A DNA stretch of 64,000 bases from Vreelandella populi (GTDB taxonomy: Bacteria; Pseudomonadota; Gammaproteobacteria; Pseudomonadales; Halomonadaceae): positions 62,001 through 126,000 of the forward strand of contig NZ_RZHE01000014.1 in NCBI RefSeq assembly GCF_003989825.1, in the 5' to 3' direction. Below the pieces are notes generated by a model that was not told the DNA's origin, searched no databases, and saw only the letters and a program-made list of their open reading frames with translations. Positions 45,983-57,667 of this stretch are shown here, piece by piece. The stretch's first letter is position 1. Each line of letters begins with the position of its first letter. The position numbers were made by a program, and so were the translations under genes.

Positions 45983-46016
45983 CCATAGCAGCAAGCTCAC
46001 GGACTTGCTGCTATGG
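45983..46016. terminator. Hairpin between two convergent small genes
   Basis: CCATAGCAGCAAG (45983-45995) and CTTGCTGCTATGG (46004-46016) pair perfectly over 13 bp with an 8-nt loop, 17 bp after the stop of the 53-residue gene and 17 bp after the stop of the convergent 65-residue gene. No clear T-run follows on either strand, so termination is likely but not proven. Confidence 0.6.
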
Positions 46017-46033
46017 GATTAACAAAGGGCACA

Positions 46034-46231
46034 TCATTTTTTCTTGCGCATAAAGGGAAAAATCTTGGCCATGGAATCATTAATCACTTGATCAAGCGGT
46101 TTGTGATCCAAGCTTATAGCTGCTCTGGCAGCGGTGTAGGTGCCCTTGTATTCCTTGGCTATTTCATTGTCTGTCATGCTGTCGGGCAACTGCTCCTTTT
46201 CTCGAATAGCATCAATGACTGCTTTTTCCAT
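46034..46231 (-). CDS. Small basic/acidic mixed protein of unknown function (65 aa)
   Basis: ATG 46231 is preceded by AGGAGCACAAC, a good ribosome-binding site. The 65-residue protein (MEKAVIDAIREKEQLPDSMT..., ending FPFMRKKK) looks helical. Its MTDNEIAKEYKGTYTAARAAIS segment could suit a small DNA-binding or adaptor helix pair. I do not recognise a family. Confidence 0.6.
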   Translation of the reverse strand: MEKAVIDAIREKEQLPDSMTDNEIAKEYKGTYTAARAAISLDHKPLDQVINDSMAKIFPFMRKKK

Positions 46232-46457
46232 GTTGTGCTCCTGTTTTACAGACCTCCTATTTAAGATAGTGCAGCATTGAGCAAACCGTTAATCCAATAA
46301 AAACATTGGCCACAGCGCAGCGGACGTGGCGATTAAGCTCGCCTGGCGATACAATCACCTGCTACCAAGTAAAAAAGCAAGCAATGAGCTACCTGGGTAA
46401 GCGGGCTGGGTGGCGCGCCATTGATTGCCCCGCAACTGTCAAGGTAATCAGAACCTT

Positions 46458-47048
46458 ATGGCTCAAAAAGTCTTGATGCTGGATAATTACGACAGCTTCA
46501 CCTTTAACATTGTCCAGTATTTAAGAGAACTGGGGGCGGAGGTAATAACGCACCGTAACGATGCGATAAGCCTTCAGGAGATGGAGGCACTATCGCCGAC
46601 GCATCTGGTAATTTCCCCTGGACCCTGCACGCCGGACGAAGCCGGTATTTCCATGGCGGCTATTCGCCACTTTGCAGGCAGGCTGCCCATTTTGGGCGTG
46701 TGCCTTGGGCACCAGGCAATTGGCCAAGTGTTTGGTGGGCAGGTGGTTCGCGCGCCCCGGGTAATGCATGGTAAAACGTCGTTGGTTGTACACTTTGATC
46801 AGGGCGTATTTGAAGGCCTGGATAACCCTGTGGAAGTCACTCGTTATCACTCTCTGGTAGTGGAATGGCAAACGCTGCCTGACTGCCTGGAGGTCACGGC
46901 CTGGACCGCTGACGATGACGTAACCCCCGGTTTGATCATGGGGCTACGCCACTGCACTCTGGATGTAGAAGGGGTGCAGTTTCATCCTGAATCAATACTG
47001 ACTCGCCAAGGCCACGAGCTATTGGCTAATTTTTTGAAACGTGGCTGA
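46458..47048 (+). CDS. trpG: Anthranilate synthase component II (glutamine amidotransferase)
   Basis: TrpG supplies ammonia from glutamine to TrpE for anthranilate synthesis. The 196-residue class I amidotransferase has the oxyanion segment [12 protein letters not shown], the nucleophile Cys82 in [11 protein letters not shown], and the His-Glu pair in [10 protein letters not shown] near residue 172. ATG 46458 is chosen over a TTG at 46425. As in Pseudomonas it may also act as PabA for PabB, encoded at 60.1-61.5 kb. trpE is not adjacent. trpD follows closely. Confidence 0.94.
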   Translation: MAQKVLMLDNYDSFTFNIVQYLRELGAEVITHRNDAISLQEMEALSPTHLVISPGPCTPDEAGISMAAIRHFAGRLPILGVCLGHQAIGQVFGGQVVRAPRVMHGKTSLVVHFDQGVFEGLDNPVEVTRYHSLVVEWQTLPDCLEVTAWTADDDVTPGLIMGLRHCTLDVEGVQFHPESILTRQGHELLANFLKRG

Positions 47049-47084
47049 TTGCCTGATTCACACGCTTTAGAGGCTCCTCTGCTC

Positions 47085-48107
47085 ATGCAAATGCGAGATG
47101 CAATTAATGCGGTGATACACCGTGAAGACCTCCCTTTCGATGTTATGCACGCCTTGATGCGCCAGATAATGACCGGTGAGGCGACCGATGCTCAAGTAGG
47201 CGGTTTGCTGGTGGGGCTTGCCATGAAAGGTGAAAGCGCTGTGGAAATTAGTGCTGCCGCCCAGGTAATGCGTGATTTGATGCGCCGCGTTGAGCTCAAT
47301 GCTGAAAACGTCGTCGATATCGTCGGCACCGGCGGGGACGGTGCCAATCTGTTTAATGTCTCCACAGCCTCGAGCTTTGTCGCGGCAGCGGCGGGTGCCC
47401 ATGTGGCCAAGCACGGTAACCGCAGCGTATCGTCCTCGTCTGGCAGCGCCGATCTTTTCGACATTGCAGGTATTTATCTGGACCTTAAACCGGTTGAGGT
47501 GGCTCGCTGCATCGAGCAGGTGGGGGTGGGCTTCATGTTTGCACCCAACCATCACCCAGCGATGCGCCATGCCATTGGTCCGCGCCGTGAAATGGGCGTG
47601 CGCACGCTATTTAACATCCTGGGGCCGTTGACCAACCCGGCAGGAACGCTTAACCAGGTGGTTGGCGTCTATGCGCCCGAGCTTGTGCCGTTGATGGCCG
47701 ATGTGTTTAAGAAACTGGGCAGCCGCCATGTCATGGTTGTTCACTCAGAAGACGGGCTGGATGAGATCTCCTTGGCAGCGCCTACGCGTGTGGCTGAACT
47801 TAAAGAGGGTGAGATTACCCAGTACACCGTTTTGCCGGAAGAGTTTGGAATTGAGCGTCAAAGCCTGGCAACCTTGAAGGCAGCCAACGCAGAGGACAGC
47901 CTGCGGCTGGTAAAGGCGGCATTGAGTGGCGAAGGGCCAGCAGCCGATATGGTGGCATTGAATGCAGGCGCTGCCCTTTACTGCGCTGGCGTCGCCGATA
48001 CTTTGAAAGAAGGCGTCATGATCGCCCAGGATGCCCAGGCGTCTAAATTACCGCTTGAGAAGCTCAGAGAGCTTTCGCACTTCACCAGCGTTTTTAAGAG
48101 TAAGTGA
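47085..48107 (+). CDS. trpD: Anthranilate phosphoribosyltransferase
   Basis: TrpD joins anthranilate to PRPP. The 340-residue protein shows the PRPP-binding loop [19 protein letters not shown] near residue 79, [16 protein letters not shown] near 105, and metal-binding Asp/Glu in [13 protein letters not shown] near 220. ATG 47085 gives the family length; a TTG at 47049 directly after the trpG stop would add 12 residues. The stop region overlaps a potential GTG start of trpC, so trpGDC is one transcription unit. Confidence 0.95.
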   Translation: MQMRDAINAVIHREDLPFDVMHALMRQIMTGEATDAQVGGLLVGLAMKGESAVEISAAAQVMRDLMRRVELNAENVVDIVGTGGDGANLFNVSTASSFVAAAAGAHVAKHGNRSVSSSSGSADLFDIAGIYLDLKPVEVARCIEQVGVGFMFAPNHHPAMRHAIGPRREMGVRTLFNILGPLTNPAGTLNQVVGVYAPELVPLMADVFKKLGSRHVMVVHSEDGLDEISLAAPTRVAELKEGEITQYTVLPEEFGIERQSLATLKAANAEDSLRLVKAALSGEGPAADMVALNAGAALYCAGVADTLKEGVMIAQDAQASKLPLEKLRELSHFTSVFKSK

Positions 48108-48112
48108 CCGCT

Positions 48113-48916
48113 ATGACTCAACAGGCAACCCCTACCATTTTAACGCAGATTCTGGCGCGCAAGGATCAAGAGGTCGCCGAGCGGCGTCAGGCGGTATCAG
48201 AAGCGGACCTGCTCGCGCTTGCTGACAAGCAGAGCGCGCCTCGTGGTTTTATCAAGGCGCTTGATCGACGCATTGCGGCGGGTGAGCCGGCGGTGATCGC
48301 GGAAGTTAAGAAAGCCTCGCCTTCCAAAGGCCTGATCCGCGAAGAGTTTCACCCCGCTGACATTGCCAGAAGCTATGCTCAGGGCGGCGCTGCATGCCTT
48401 TCGGTATTGACCGATGCCGATTTTTTTCAAGGCCATGAAGATTACCTGATTGCTGCACGTGATGCGTGTGAGCTGCCGGTTATTCGCAAGGATTTTATTA
48501 CCCACGGCTATCAGGTTTGTGAAGCGCGAGCCATTGGTGCCGACTGCATCCTGCTGATTGTGGCCGCGCTGGATGATACCAAGCTGCGAGACCTGCACCA
48601 GCAGGCCAATCAGCTGGGAATGGATGTATTGGTGGAAGTGCATGATGCCGATGAGCTGAGCCGGGCGCTGAAACTTGATTTGGCGCTGGTGGGAATCAAT
48701 AACCGGAACCTGCATACCTTTGATACCAGCCTGAACACCACGGTGGATCTTCTGGCACAGATCCCACAAGACGTTACCGTGATTACCGAATCGGGTATCC
48801 ATACCCGAGACGATGTACAACTGATGCGCGACCATCAGGTAAACGGCTTTTTGGTAGGCGAAGCCTTTATGCGCCAGGCCGACCCGGGCGAGGCGCTTAA
48901 AAAGCTCTTTTTCTAA
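48113..48916 (+). CDS. trpC: Indole-3-glycerol phosphate synthase
   Basis: TrpC closes the indole ring from CdRP with loss of CO2 and water. The 267-residue TIM barrel shows the catalytic [54 protein letters not shown] and [13 protein letters not shown], ending [13 protein letters not shown]. It is monofunctional, without a fused TrpF. ATG 48113 or the GTG at 48104, which overlaps the trpD stop, could be the start. Confidence 0.95.
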   Translation: MTQQATPTILTQILARKDQEVAERRQAVSEADLLALADKQSAPRGFIKALDRRIAAGEPAVIAEVKKASPSKGLIREEFHPADIARSYAQGGAACLSVLTDADFFQGHEDYLIAARDACELPVIRKDFITHGYQVCEARAIGADCILLIVAALDDTKLRDLHQQANQLGMDVLVEVHDADELSRALKLDLALVGINNRNLHTFDTSLNTTVDLLAQIPQDVTVITESGIHTRDDVQLMRDHQVNGFLVGEAFMRQADPGEALKKLFF

Positions 48917-48925
48917 TCGCGGCCC

Positions 48926-51900
48926 TTATTGACTGCCGGAACTGCGTAATACTTCAAGCAGTGCCTGCAGCGGATGGGGGAGCGACTGGTCTGAAAACCG
49001 CTTTACCTGGCTACGGCAGGAGTAGCCGGTAGCCAGCAGCCTGTTCGCGTTTTCTTCAGCTTCTACCTGAGGTTGCCACGACTGAGCGTAGATGATTCTG
49101 GAGGTCTCGGCGTTGCGGGTTTCATGGCCGTAGGTGCCGGACATGCCGCAACAGCCGGTATTCACCAGTTCTAGCGTTAGCCCAAAGGCGGTAAACACCT
49201 GTTGCCACGCCTTGGGGCTGCCCGGCGCGTTGGTCTTTTCGGTACAGTGCGAGAGCAGCTTGAATCCGGGGTCGACCAGGTTTAGTGAGCCATGCGTTAG
49301 CGTTGTCGCACGAGTTATCAACCATTCCTGCAACATCAGTACATCGGGTACCTGCTCTGCACCTAGTGCTTTGACGTACTCTTGGCGATAGGTCAGCGTC
49401 ATGGCGGGGTCGATACCCACCATGGGCACACCAAACTCTTGTAACGCCCGCAGCCGCTTGGCCTGCTTTTCCGCCGTGCGCTCAAAGGCGCCCAAGAACC
49501 CCTGTACGTGAAGCGGTTTGCCGTTGGCGCTAAACGGCATGACAAACACGCGCAGGTTCAGGCGCGAGAGCAGCTCCACAACGTCCATGACCAGCTTGGC
49601 TTCAAAGTAGGTCGTAAAGGCGTCCTGAACGATAATCACGCTGTGAGCGCGCTGCGCATCGGTGAGCAGGGCAAGGGAGGTCGGCATGGCTTCCGCCACA
49701 CCCCAGGCGCGCAACTGCTTTTTCACACTGGCACGGGAGAGCAGCGGGGAGTCGCTCATACCTATGCTGCGGCGCATCAGCTGCTCGACCCAGCGCTGGC
49801 CCATAAACGCGTTATACAGTGGTGCCACCTTGGCAAGCGTTGGCAGCATAAACTCTGTACCGCCAATCACGTAGTCGCGTAAAGGGCGAAGGTAGCGCCC
49901 ATGGTAGACCTCGAGAAACTGTGAGCGAAACTGCGGCACGTTGACCTTAATCGGGCACTGGCCGGCGCAGGACTTACACGCAAGGCAACCTGCCATCGCG
50001 TCATACACCTGGTGCGAGTAATCGTGATGTTGCTGCTTGCTCAATGAGTTGGCGATTCGTTTGGGGAAGTGTTTGATAAAGCCCCAGGTGCGCTCGGCTT
50101 TTTTCTGACGCGCCTCTTCCACCACGTCAATGCCTGCCTGGGACTGTAGGCGTAGCCATTCGCGTATCAGGCTAGCGCGGCCTTTGGGCGAGTGAATGCG
50201 ATCACGAGTGGCCTTCCACGATGGGCACATGGGGTCGTCAACATCGTAGTTGTAGCAAGCACCGTTGCCGTTGCAGTAGACCGCTGCGTCATAGGCCTGC
50301 CAGGCGCGCTCATCAATGGTGCGGTCCAACTGACCGCGCATGGGCACGCCATCGATGGTGAGTAGATCAGGATCGCTATCTTTCGCGATTAGCTCGCCGT
50401 TATCCGCCGGCGAGGCGATCTTGCCAGGATTGAGCTGGTTATACGGGTCAAAGGCGGCTTTTACCCGCCGCAGGCTAGGGTACAGCGCGCCAAAGAACTT
50501 GGGCGCGTATTCGGAACGCACGCCCTTGCCGTGCTCTCCCCATAACAGACCGCCATATTTTTGCGTCAGCGCGGCCACTTCATCGGAGATTTCCCGTATC
50601 AGGCCCTCTTGCACAGGGTCTTTCATATCCAGCGCCGGGCGAACGTGAAGCACACCGGCATCCACATGGCCAAACATGCCGTAGGCAAGCCCGCGGGCAT
50701 CCAGCGCCGCGCGGAACTCGGCAATAAAGTCGGCCAGATGCTCAGGGGGGACGGCGGTATCTTCAACAAACGGCAGTGGGCGCTTTTCGCCCTGCACGTT
50801 ACCCAGCAAACCCACCGAGCGCTTGCGCATGGCATAGACGCTGGTGATCTGCTCGCGGCCCTCGGCCAGGGTGTAGCCCAGCCGGGCGACGGTCGTATCC
50901 TGGGCCAGGTGGCGGGTAAAAGCGGCAACCCGCTCGGCCAACACGGCAGGGTCGTCGTCGTTGAATTCGATCAGGTTGATGCCGCGAATGGGCGTTTCGC
51001 CCTGCGGGAAAAAGTCCGCCACGCTGTCCCAGACAAAGTCCGCCATGGCAAGCGTGAGCACCGTGTCGTCGATGGTCTCGATTGAGATGGGCTGCAGCGT
51101 CTGAGTATCCGAAGCGTCTCCCATCAGCGCTTTGGCATCGCGCAGCGCGTCCATAAAGCTTGTGTAGCGCACGTTGACCAGGGTGGCGTGCTTGGGGATC
51201 GGCAGGACATTGAGCACGGCTTCGCTTAAAAAACCGAGTGAACCTTCCGAGCCGCATAGCAAGCTATTAAGGTTAAGTCGGCCCGCCTCATCACGTAGGT
51301 GGGCCAGATCGTAGCCGGTCAGGCAGCGGTTCAGTGGCGGGAAGGTTGCCTCAATCAGTTCACGCTGGTGGTCAATAATGTCGGCGGCTGCCGTATGAAC
51401 GTGGCCAAGTCGGCCTTCCTGCTGGCGCGCCGCCTGCTCTTCGTCTGGCGTTAGCGCGCGGCTATGCAGGTGCTGACCGCCCAGCAGCACGGTATCCAGC
51501 TCCAGCACGTGGTCACGGGTTTTACCGTAAGCGCAGCTACCCTGGCCGCTGGCATCGGTCGAGATCATTCCCCCAAGCGTGGCCCGGTTGGAGGTGGATA
51601 GCTCAGGGGCAAAAAAGAGGCCGTGAGGTTTGAGCGCTGCGTTGAGTTGATCCTTGACTACACCGGCCTGAACCCGCACCCGGCGGTTTTCAACGTCGAT
51701 GTCCAGAATCTGGTTCATGTGCCGCGAAACATCCACCACGATCCCGTCGGTCAGCGACTGGCCATTGGTGCCGGTGCCGCCGCCACGTGGGGTTAACACC
51801 ACGTCGCGGTAGGGGGTCTCGGCAGCCAGTTTGGTCAAACGCTCCAGATCTTCTGCATGGCGGGGAAACACCGCAGCCTGGGGCAGGCGCTGATAGATCG

Positions 51901-52048
51901 AGTTATCGGTGGCCAGCACCGTGCGCTGGGCGTAATCCGGGGCAATCTCGCCCTCGAAGCCGCGTGCTTTCAGGGCTTCCAGAAAGCGCAGGTAAGGGGA
52001 GCCCAAGCGTTCAAAGGGGGAGGTACGCGAGTCCAGGGATGCAATCAT
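48926..52048 (-). CDS. ydiJ: YdiJ-type FAD-binding and 4Fe-4S oxidoreductase
   Basis: The 1040-residue protein has an N-terminal FAD-linked oxidase domain (TPRGGGTGTNGQSLTDGIVV near residue 86, then STDASGQGSCAYGKTRDHV and LLCGSEGSLGFLSEAVLNVLP). It then has a C-terminal Fe-S region with CLACKSCAGQCPI near residue 690 and the CCG-type domain NTGCCGMSGTYGHE near 966. This fusion matches E. coli YdiJ (1018 aa), reported as a D-2-hydroxyglutarate dehydrogenase; related fusions are D-lactate dehydrogenases, so the substrate is not certain. It is convergent with trpC, ten bases apart. Confidence 0.9.
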   Translation of the reverse strand: MIASLDSRTSPFERLGSPYLRFLEALKARGFEGEIAPDYAQRTVLATDNSIYQRLPQAAVFPRHAEDLERLTKLAAETPYRDVVLTPRGGGTGTNGQSLTDGIVVDVSRHMNQILDIDVENRRVRVQAGVVKDQLNAALKPHGLFFAPELSTSNRATLGGMISTDASGQGSCAYGKTRDHVLELDTVLLGGQHLHSRALTPDEEQAARQQEGRLGHVHTAAADIIDHQRELIEATFPPLNRCLTGYDLAHLRDEAGRLNLNSLLCGSEGSLGFLSEAVLNVLPIPKHATLVNVRYTSFMDALRDAKALMGDASDTQTLQPISIETIDDTVLTLAMADFVWDSVADFFPQGETPIRGINLIEFNDDDPAVLAERVAAFTRHLAQDTTVARLGYTLAEGREQITSVYAMRKRSVGLLGNVQGEKRPLPFVEDTAVPPEHLADFIAEFRAALDARGLAYGMFGHVDAGVLHVRPALDMKDPVQEGLIREISDEVAALTQKYGGLLWGEHGKGVRSEYAPKFFGALYPSLRRVKAAFDPYNQLNPGKIASPADNGELIAKDSDPDLLTIDGVPMRGQLDRTIDERAWQAYDAAVYCNGNGACYNYDVDDPMCPSWKATRDRIHSPKGRASLIREWLRLQSQAGIDVVEEARQKKAERTWGFIKHFPKRIANSLSKQQHHDYSHQVYDAMAGCLACKSCAGQCPIKVNVPQFRSQFLEVYHGRYLRPLRDYVIGGTEFMLPTLAKVAPLYNAFMGQRWVEQLMRRSIGMSDSPLLSRASVKKQLRAWGVAEAMPTSLALLTDAQRAHSVIIVQDAFTTYFEAKLVMDVVELLSRLNLRVFVMPFSANGKPLHVQGFLGAFERTAEKQAKRLRALQEFGVPMVGIDPAMTLTYRQEYVKALGAEQVPDVLMLQEWLITRATTLTHGSLNLVDPGFKLLSHCTEKTNAPGSPKAWQQVFTAFGLTLELVNTGCCGMSGTYGHETRNAETSRIIYAQSWQPQVEAEENANRLLATGYSCRSQVKRFSDQSLPHPLQALLEVLRSSGSQ

Positions 52049-52137
52049 ATTTGTTCAGGCCATCATTGCCGGGGCGTCAAAAGAAAGAGCGCTACTTTAC
52101 CTCAGCGCCTGCTTAGCTGCACCTTGTGCCCACCTGC

Positions 52138-52719
52138 TTAGCTTAGGGCTTCTTTGACCAGGGAGGCTGAGTCTGCTGACATCGGCAGGGTAAGCGCCAG
52201 TTCGTGGGCTTGAGGTGACATCTTGCGCCAGGTTTTTTGAATAATTTGCAACATATGGTCGTGTTCGACCTTACGCGAGAAATCGGCAAAATAGTTTTCC
52301 AGAAATACCAAGCAGGCGCAGTCTTCCAGTGCCTGCACGTCCGGGTCCCGGCCCAAGCCTTTCTTATTGATCAGTGTGGCCACCCGCTGGATGTCTTCAT
52401 CAGTGTAGCCTGCTTCGCGCATCAGTTGGGCGGCGGTATCGCCCGCACGAATCCCCTGGTCGCGCCGCCAGGTCAGGTAGCCCACACGACCTTCTGGGTA
52501 CGCATCGCGGGGTACTTGCCAGCGCTGTAGATGCTGGGCGCAAACGGCGATTTGCAGGCACTCGCTAGGTGACGGGTTGAGCGTGGCAAGCCAGTTGCTC
52601 ATGCGTTGGGCATATAAAAGTTCAGCTGCGATCGGCTCTCCGTCCATATCAACGTGCTGCGGGTCTTCGCCGTGAAGGTGGTCGAGTGCGTTGATTACCT
52701 GCTCAAGGCGGTCGGTCAT
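52138..52719 (-). CDS. DUF4202 family protein
   Basis: The 193-residue protein matches DUF4202: LYAQRMSNWLATLNPSPSECLQIAVCAQHLQRWQVPRDAYPEG, YLTWRR, and a C-terminal FLENYFADFSRKVEHDH. It has several conserved His, Asp and Glu (CAQHLQRW, ALEDCACLVFLE), which suggests a metal-dependent HD-like hydrolase, but this is not established. It lies 89 bp upstream of the ydiJ-like gene on the same strand. Confidence 0.8.
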   Translation of the reverse strand: MTDRLEQVINALDHLHGEDPQHVDMDGEPIAAELLYAQRMSNWLATLNPSPSECLQIAVCAQHLQRWQVPRDAYPEGRVGYLTWRRDQGIRAGDTAAQLMREAGYTDEDIQRVATLINKKGLGRDPDVQALEDCACLVFLENYFADFSRKVEHDHMLQIIQKTWRKMSPQAHELALTLPMSADSASLVKEALS

Positions 52720-52742
52720 TGGGCGCTCCTTTATGATCGTAA

Positions 52743-52773
52743 ATGCCCTGAAGCGTGAGCTACTTCAAGGCAT
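52743..52773 (-). other. Imperfect hairpin between the symporter and DUF4202 genes
   Basis: ATGCCCTGAAG (52743-52753) and CTTCAAGGCAT (52763-52773) pair over 11 bp with one G-T wobble. It lies between the symporter stop and the DUF4202 start on the minus strand and may be a weak terminator. The following T-run is poor. Confidence 0.4.
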
Positions 52774-52791
52774 GTTGGCATTGGGTGTCGC

Positions 52792-54048
52792 TTACGCCTT
52801 GTTGTCGGCGTTATAAATATCCAGGTTCAATTCACCTTCGCTTTTACCCACCAGCGTGGTCACCATGATATCACCCGCTACGTTTACGCTGGTGCGCGCC
52901 ATATCCAGAATCCGGTCAATCCCAGCGACGACTGCGATGGCCTCTAGGGGCAGGCCAATCTGCGCCATGACGATCGACAGCATAATAAGCCCCGCGCCAG
53001 GTACGCCGGCAGTGCCAATAGAGGCCAGTGTACCGGTTGCCACGATCATGCCGTAGTCGACCAGCGTCAGCTCAACGCCCAGCATTTGGGCGATAAATAG
53101 CACTACTACCCCTTGGTAAAGGGCTGTGCCATCCATATTGATGGTAGCTCCGACCGGCAACACAAAGCTCGATACCCCTTCGGAAACGCCCAGATTCTTC
53201 TGTGCACAGCGAATTGATACCGGTAGTGAGCCGGCCGATGAGGCGGACGAGAACGCAATCATCATGGCATCCAAGCTGCCCTGTAGATAACGCATCGGGT
53301 TAAGCCGCCCCAAAAGGCTGATAAAACCTGAGTAAACCACCAACACGTGCAGCGTGCAGGCGAGATACACCACGCCAATCAGCTTGGCGAGCGGCAGAAG
53401 TATTTCCAGGCCGTATTGGCCGGAAACATGCGCCATCAGGCCAAACACCCCAAAGGGCGCAAACGCCATTACGATACCGGTAAGCTTGTACATCGCTTCG
53501 GCAAAGCTGTCGAAAACAATAACCAGCGGCTCGCCTTTCTCGCCCACCAGAGTAAGCGAAATGCCCAGGCCAATTGCGAACACGATAATCTGCAGGATAT
53601 TGCCGTTGGCGAGCGCATCAATCGGGTTGCGCGGCACCAAGTTAATCAAGATAGACGCAAGCGTAGGCGCCTCGTTTGCATCGACACTGCCGTCAAAGCT
53701 TATATCAACACCGGCGCCGGGTTGTAGCAGCGTGGAAAGCAGCAGACCAATACTGATCGCAAAGGCGGTGGTCAGCAGATAAAGGCCAATGGTGCGTGCG
53801 CCAATGCGGCCCATTTTTTGCGGGTCGCGCATAGAGGTAATTCCCACCACCAGTGTTGAAAACACCAGCGGCACAATCAGCATCATGATCGCATTGATGA
53901 AAATATCGCCCAGCGGCCTGAATATGCTGGCATTCTCACTCAGCAAAGCCCCGACTAGTATGCCTAGCGCCAAGCCGGCAAGAATTTTTTTCCATAACGC
54001 AATACGACGCCACCATCCGAATGCGCCTTGTGATGTGCTCACGGGCAT
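52792..54048 (-). CDS. Dicarboxylate/amino acid:cation symporter (DAACS family)
   Basis: The 418-residue membrane protein has the GltP/DctA fold with about eight helices and two re-entrant hairpins. It shows the serine-rich motif AFSSASSAGSLPVSI near residue 258 and the cation/substrate motif VLPVGATINMDGTALYQG near 288. GIDRILDMARTSVNVAGD near 378 is also characteristic. It imports glutamate, aspartate or C4-dicarboxylates with sodium or protons. The RILDMARTSVNVAGD form is nearer to Glu/Asp carriers than to DctA, but the substrate is not fixed by eye. Confidence 0.92.
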   Translation of the reverse strand: MPVSTSQGAFGWWRRIALWKKILAGLALGILVGALLSENASIFRPLGDIFINAIMMLIVPLVFSTLVVGITSMRDPQKMGRIGARTIGLYLLTTAFAISIGLLLSTLLQPGAGVDISFDGSVDANEAPTLASILINLVPRNPIDALANGNILQIIVFAIGLGISLTLVGEKGEPLVIVFDSFAEAMYKLTGIVMAFAPFGVFGLMAHVSGQYGLEILLPLAKLIGVVYLACTLHVLVVYSGFISLLGRLNPMRYLQGSLDAMMIAFSSASSAGSLPVSIRCAQKNLGVSEGVSSFVLPVGATINMDGTALYQGVVVLFIAQMLGVELTLVDYGMIVATGTLASIGTAGVPGAGLIMLSIVMAQIGLPLEAIAVVAGIDRILDMARTSVNVAGDIMVTTLVGKSEGELNLDIYNADNKA

Positions 54049-54245
54049 ATCCTCCTTGTCATGCTGATTAAGCGAAAAAGAAACCTTGGATTACAACTCG
54101 GCGCGCACTTTATCACCTTTTGGTGAAGCCGCAGAGGAGCCCGTGGTGCTAACCCCATGGCCCCACGGCGTGCTTTTGCCTACAATAGACGCCTTTGAGA
54201 CTGGCGCTTGGCGCCGTGTTTAACTGAATTCAGGCCAAGGAATAA

Positions 54246-56298
<2,053 letters not shown>

Positions 56299-56479
56299 AG
56301 AGGATTTCCTTGGTAAATGAAGACGTGCGTCAACCAGTGTAGACGTTGCTTGGAATAGCCACGTAAAGGAAAGTTCATTACCAAAGAGGCGACGTAAAAC
56401 AGTTGCTTATTGCTTGCACGGTTTGTGCAATGTGTATATTGCAGCCATTATGTACCGATAACTGGCGAAGGATGGGGCT

Positions 56480-57625
56480 ATGGCAAAACTGTCGGACGAG
56501 GATTATCGAAGTATTCCCTTGAATTCTACCTTGGCGCTCGCGGCCTTGGTGATTATCGTAGCGGGAATGAAGGCTGGCGCGGATCTTCTTGTGCCTCTTT
56601 TGCTGGCGGTATTTATCGCTGTGGTCTGTACGGCTCCCGTGCAGTGGCTGCATCGCTGTGGCTTGAGCATGCGGACATCGGCTCTGTTTACGCTGGTTTT
56701 TTTACTGGTCTTTTTATCGTTGATCGGTGTTCTGGTGGTTAATAGCTTCAGTACTTTTGTAGCAGCGCTACCGGACATTCAGGAGCGGCTGTACGAACAC
56801 TACTGGGATTTACTCAATACGCTAGCTATGCATGGTTTTGCCGTTGACCCTGATGAGCTTAGCGCCGCCTTTGAAATGGATGAGGAGGGCTCTTCCTGGG
56901 TCGCGACTCTGCTGGGGGAGATTGGCAACCTGGTGATGCAAAGCATCATTGTGGGATTGCTGGTCATCTTCATGCTGTTTGAAACGCTTAATTTTCGCCA
57001 GAAGGTTTCGCGTGCCTTGGAAAACCCGGCGCCCAGCTTAAAGCGATTTAGCGAATTCAGTTTAACCTTAAAACGCTACCTGGCTGTTAAAACGGTCATC
57101 AGTCTGGCGACCGGGGGATTGATCTGGCTCTCTTGCGTTATTGTGGGCGTGGATTTTCCGCTGCTGTGGGGGGTGTTGGCCTTTGGTCTTAATTTTATCC
57201 CCAATATTGGCTCAGCCCTGGCAGCTATCCCCCCCGTATTGCTATTGCTGGTGGCTCAGGATGGAGGCGTGTTTCAGGCGCTGCTATTGGCTTCAGCCTA
57301 TCTGGCCATCAACTTTGTACTGGGCAATCTGATTGAACCGCGGGTAATGGGGCAGGCGCTGGGGCTTTCCACGTTTGTGGCTTTTTTGTCCCTGGTGGTA
57401 TGGGGTTGGATCTTTGGTGCCGCCGGGATGCTGTTATCGGTGGTATTGACCATGACGCTCAAGATTGCGCTGGATAGCCACCCGCAAACGCGCTGGATTG
57501 CTCATTTTCTAGGCCCGGGAAAGCACCGCACTGGCCGCTATTTAAACAAACGAGATGCCGGGCGTGCGCCATGGAAGCGTAAAAATGAAGACCAGACTGA
57601 GCGTTTTAAGGAAGAGGATAACTAG
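56480..57625 (+). CDS. AI-2E family transporter
   Basis: The 381-residue inner-membrane protein has about eight helices in the AI-2E/PerM arrangement. Paired N-terminal helices (ALAALVIIVAGMKAGADLLVPLLLAVF) come first, then a periplasmic loop (about 90-150) and RYLAVKTVISLATGGLIWLSCVIVGVDFPLLWGVLAFGLNFIPNIGS near residues 195-245. NLIEPRVMGQALGLSTFVAFLSLVVWGWIFGAAGMLL is near 288-325. E. coli TqsA exports the quorum signal AI-2, but family members have varied roles, including sodium/proton exchange in halophiles. The C-terminal tail is highly charged. Confidence 0.9.
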   Translation: MAKLSDEDYRSIPLNSTLALAALVIIVAGMKAGADLLVPLLLAVFIAVVCTAPVQWLHRCGLSMRTSALFTLVFLLVFLSLIGVLVVNSFSTFVAALPDIQERLYEHYWDLLNTLAMHGFAVDPDELSAAFEMDEEGSSWVATLLGEIGNLVMQSIIVGLLVIFMLFETLNFRQKVSRALENPAPSLKRFSEFSLTLKRYLAVKTVISLATGGLIWLSCVIVGVDFPLLWGVLAFGLNFIPNIGSALAAIPPVLLLLVAQDGGVFQALLLASAYLAINFVLGNLIEPRVMGQALGLSTFVAFLSLVVWGWIFGAAGMLLSVVLTMTLKIALDSHPQTRWIAHFLGPGKHRTGRYLNKRDAGRAPWKRKNEDQTERFKEEDN

Positions 57626-57630
57626 ACAGG

Positions 57631-57661
57631 CGACAACCGCCGGCTCTGCCGGCGGTTGTCG
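57631..57661. terminator. Hairpin terminator between the AI-2E gene and trxA
   Basis: CGACAACCGCCGG and CCGGCGGTTGTCG pair perfectly over 13 bp around a CTCTG-type loop. It lies five bases after the AI-2E stop and six before the convergent trxA stop. A short T-rich stretch follows on the plus strand. It probably serves both genes. Confidence 0.75.
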
Positions 57662-57667
57662 TATTCA

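Noticed and set aside
46425..46457. TTG-started N-terminal extension of trpG
   Set aside because: The extra 11 residues are not part of the conserved TrpG N-terminus ([11 protein letters not shown]) and the TTG lacks a ribosome-binding site.
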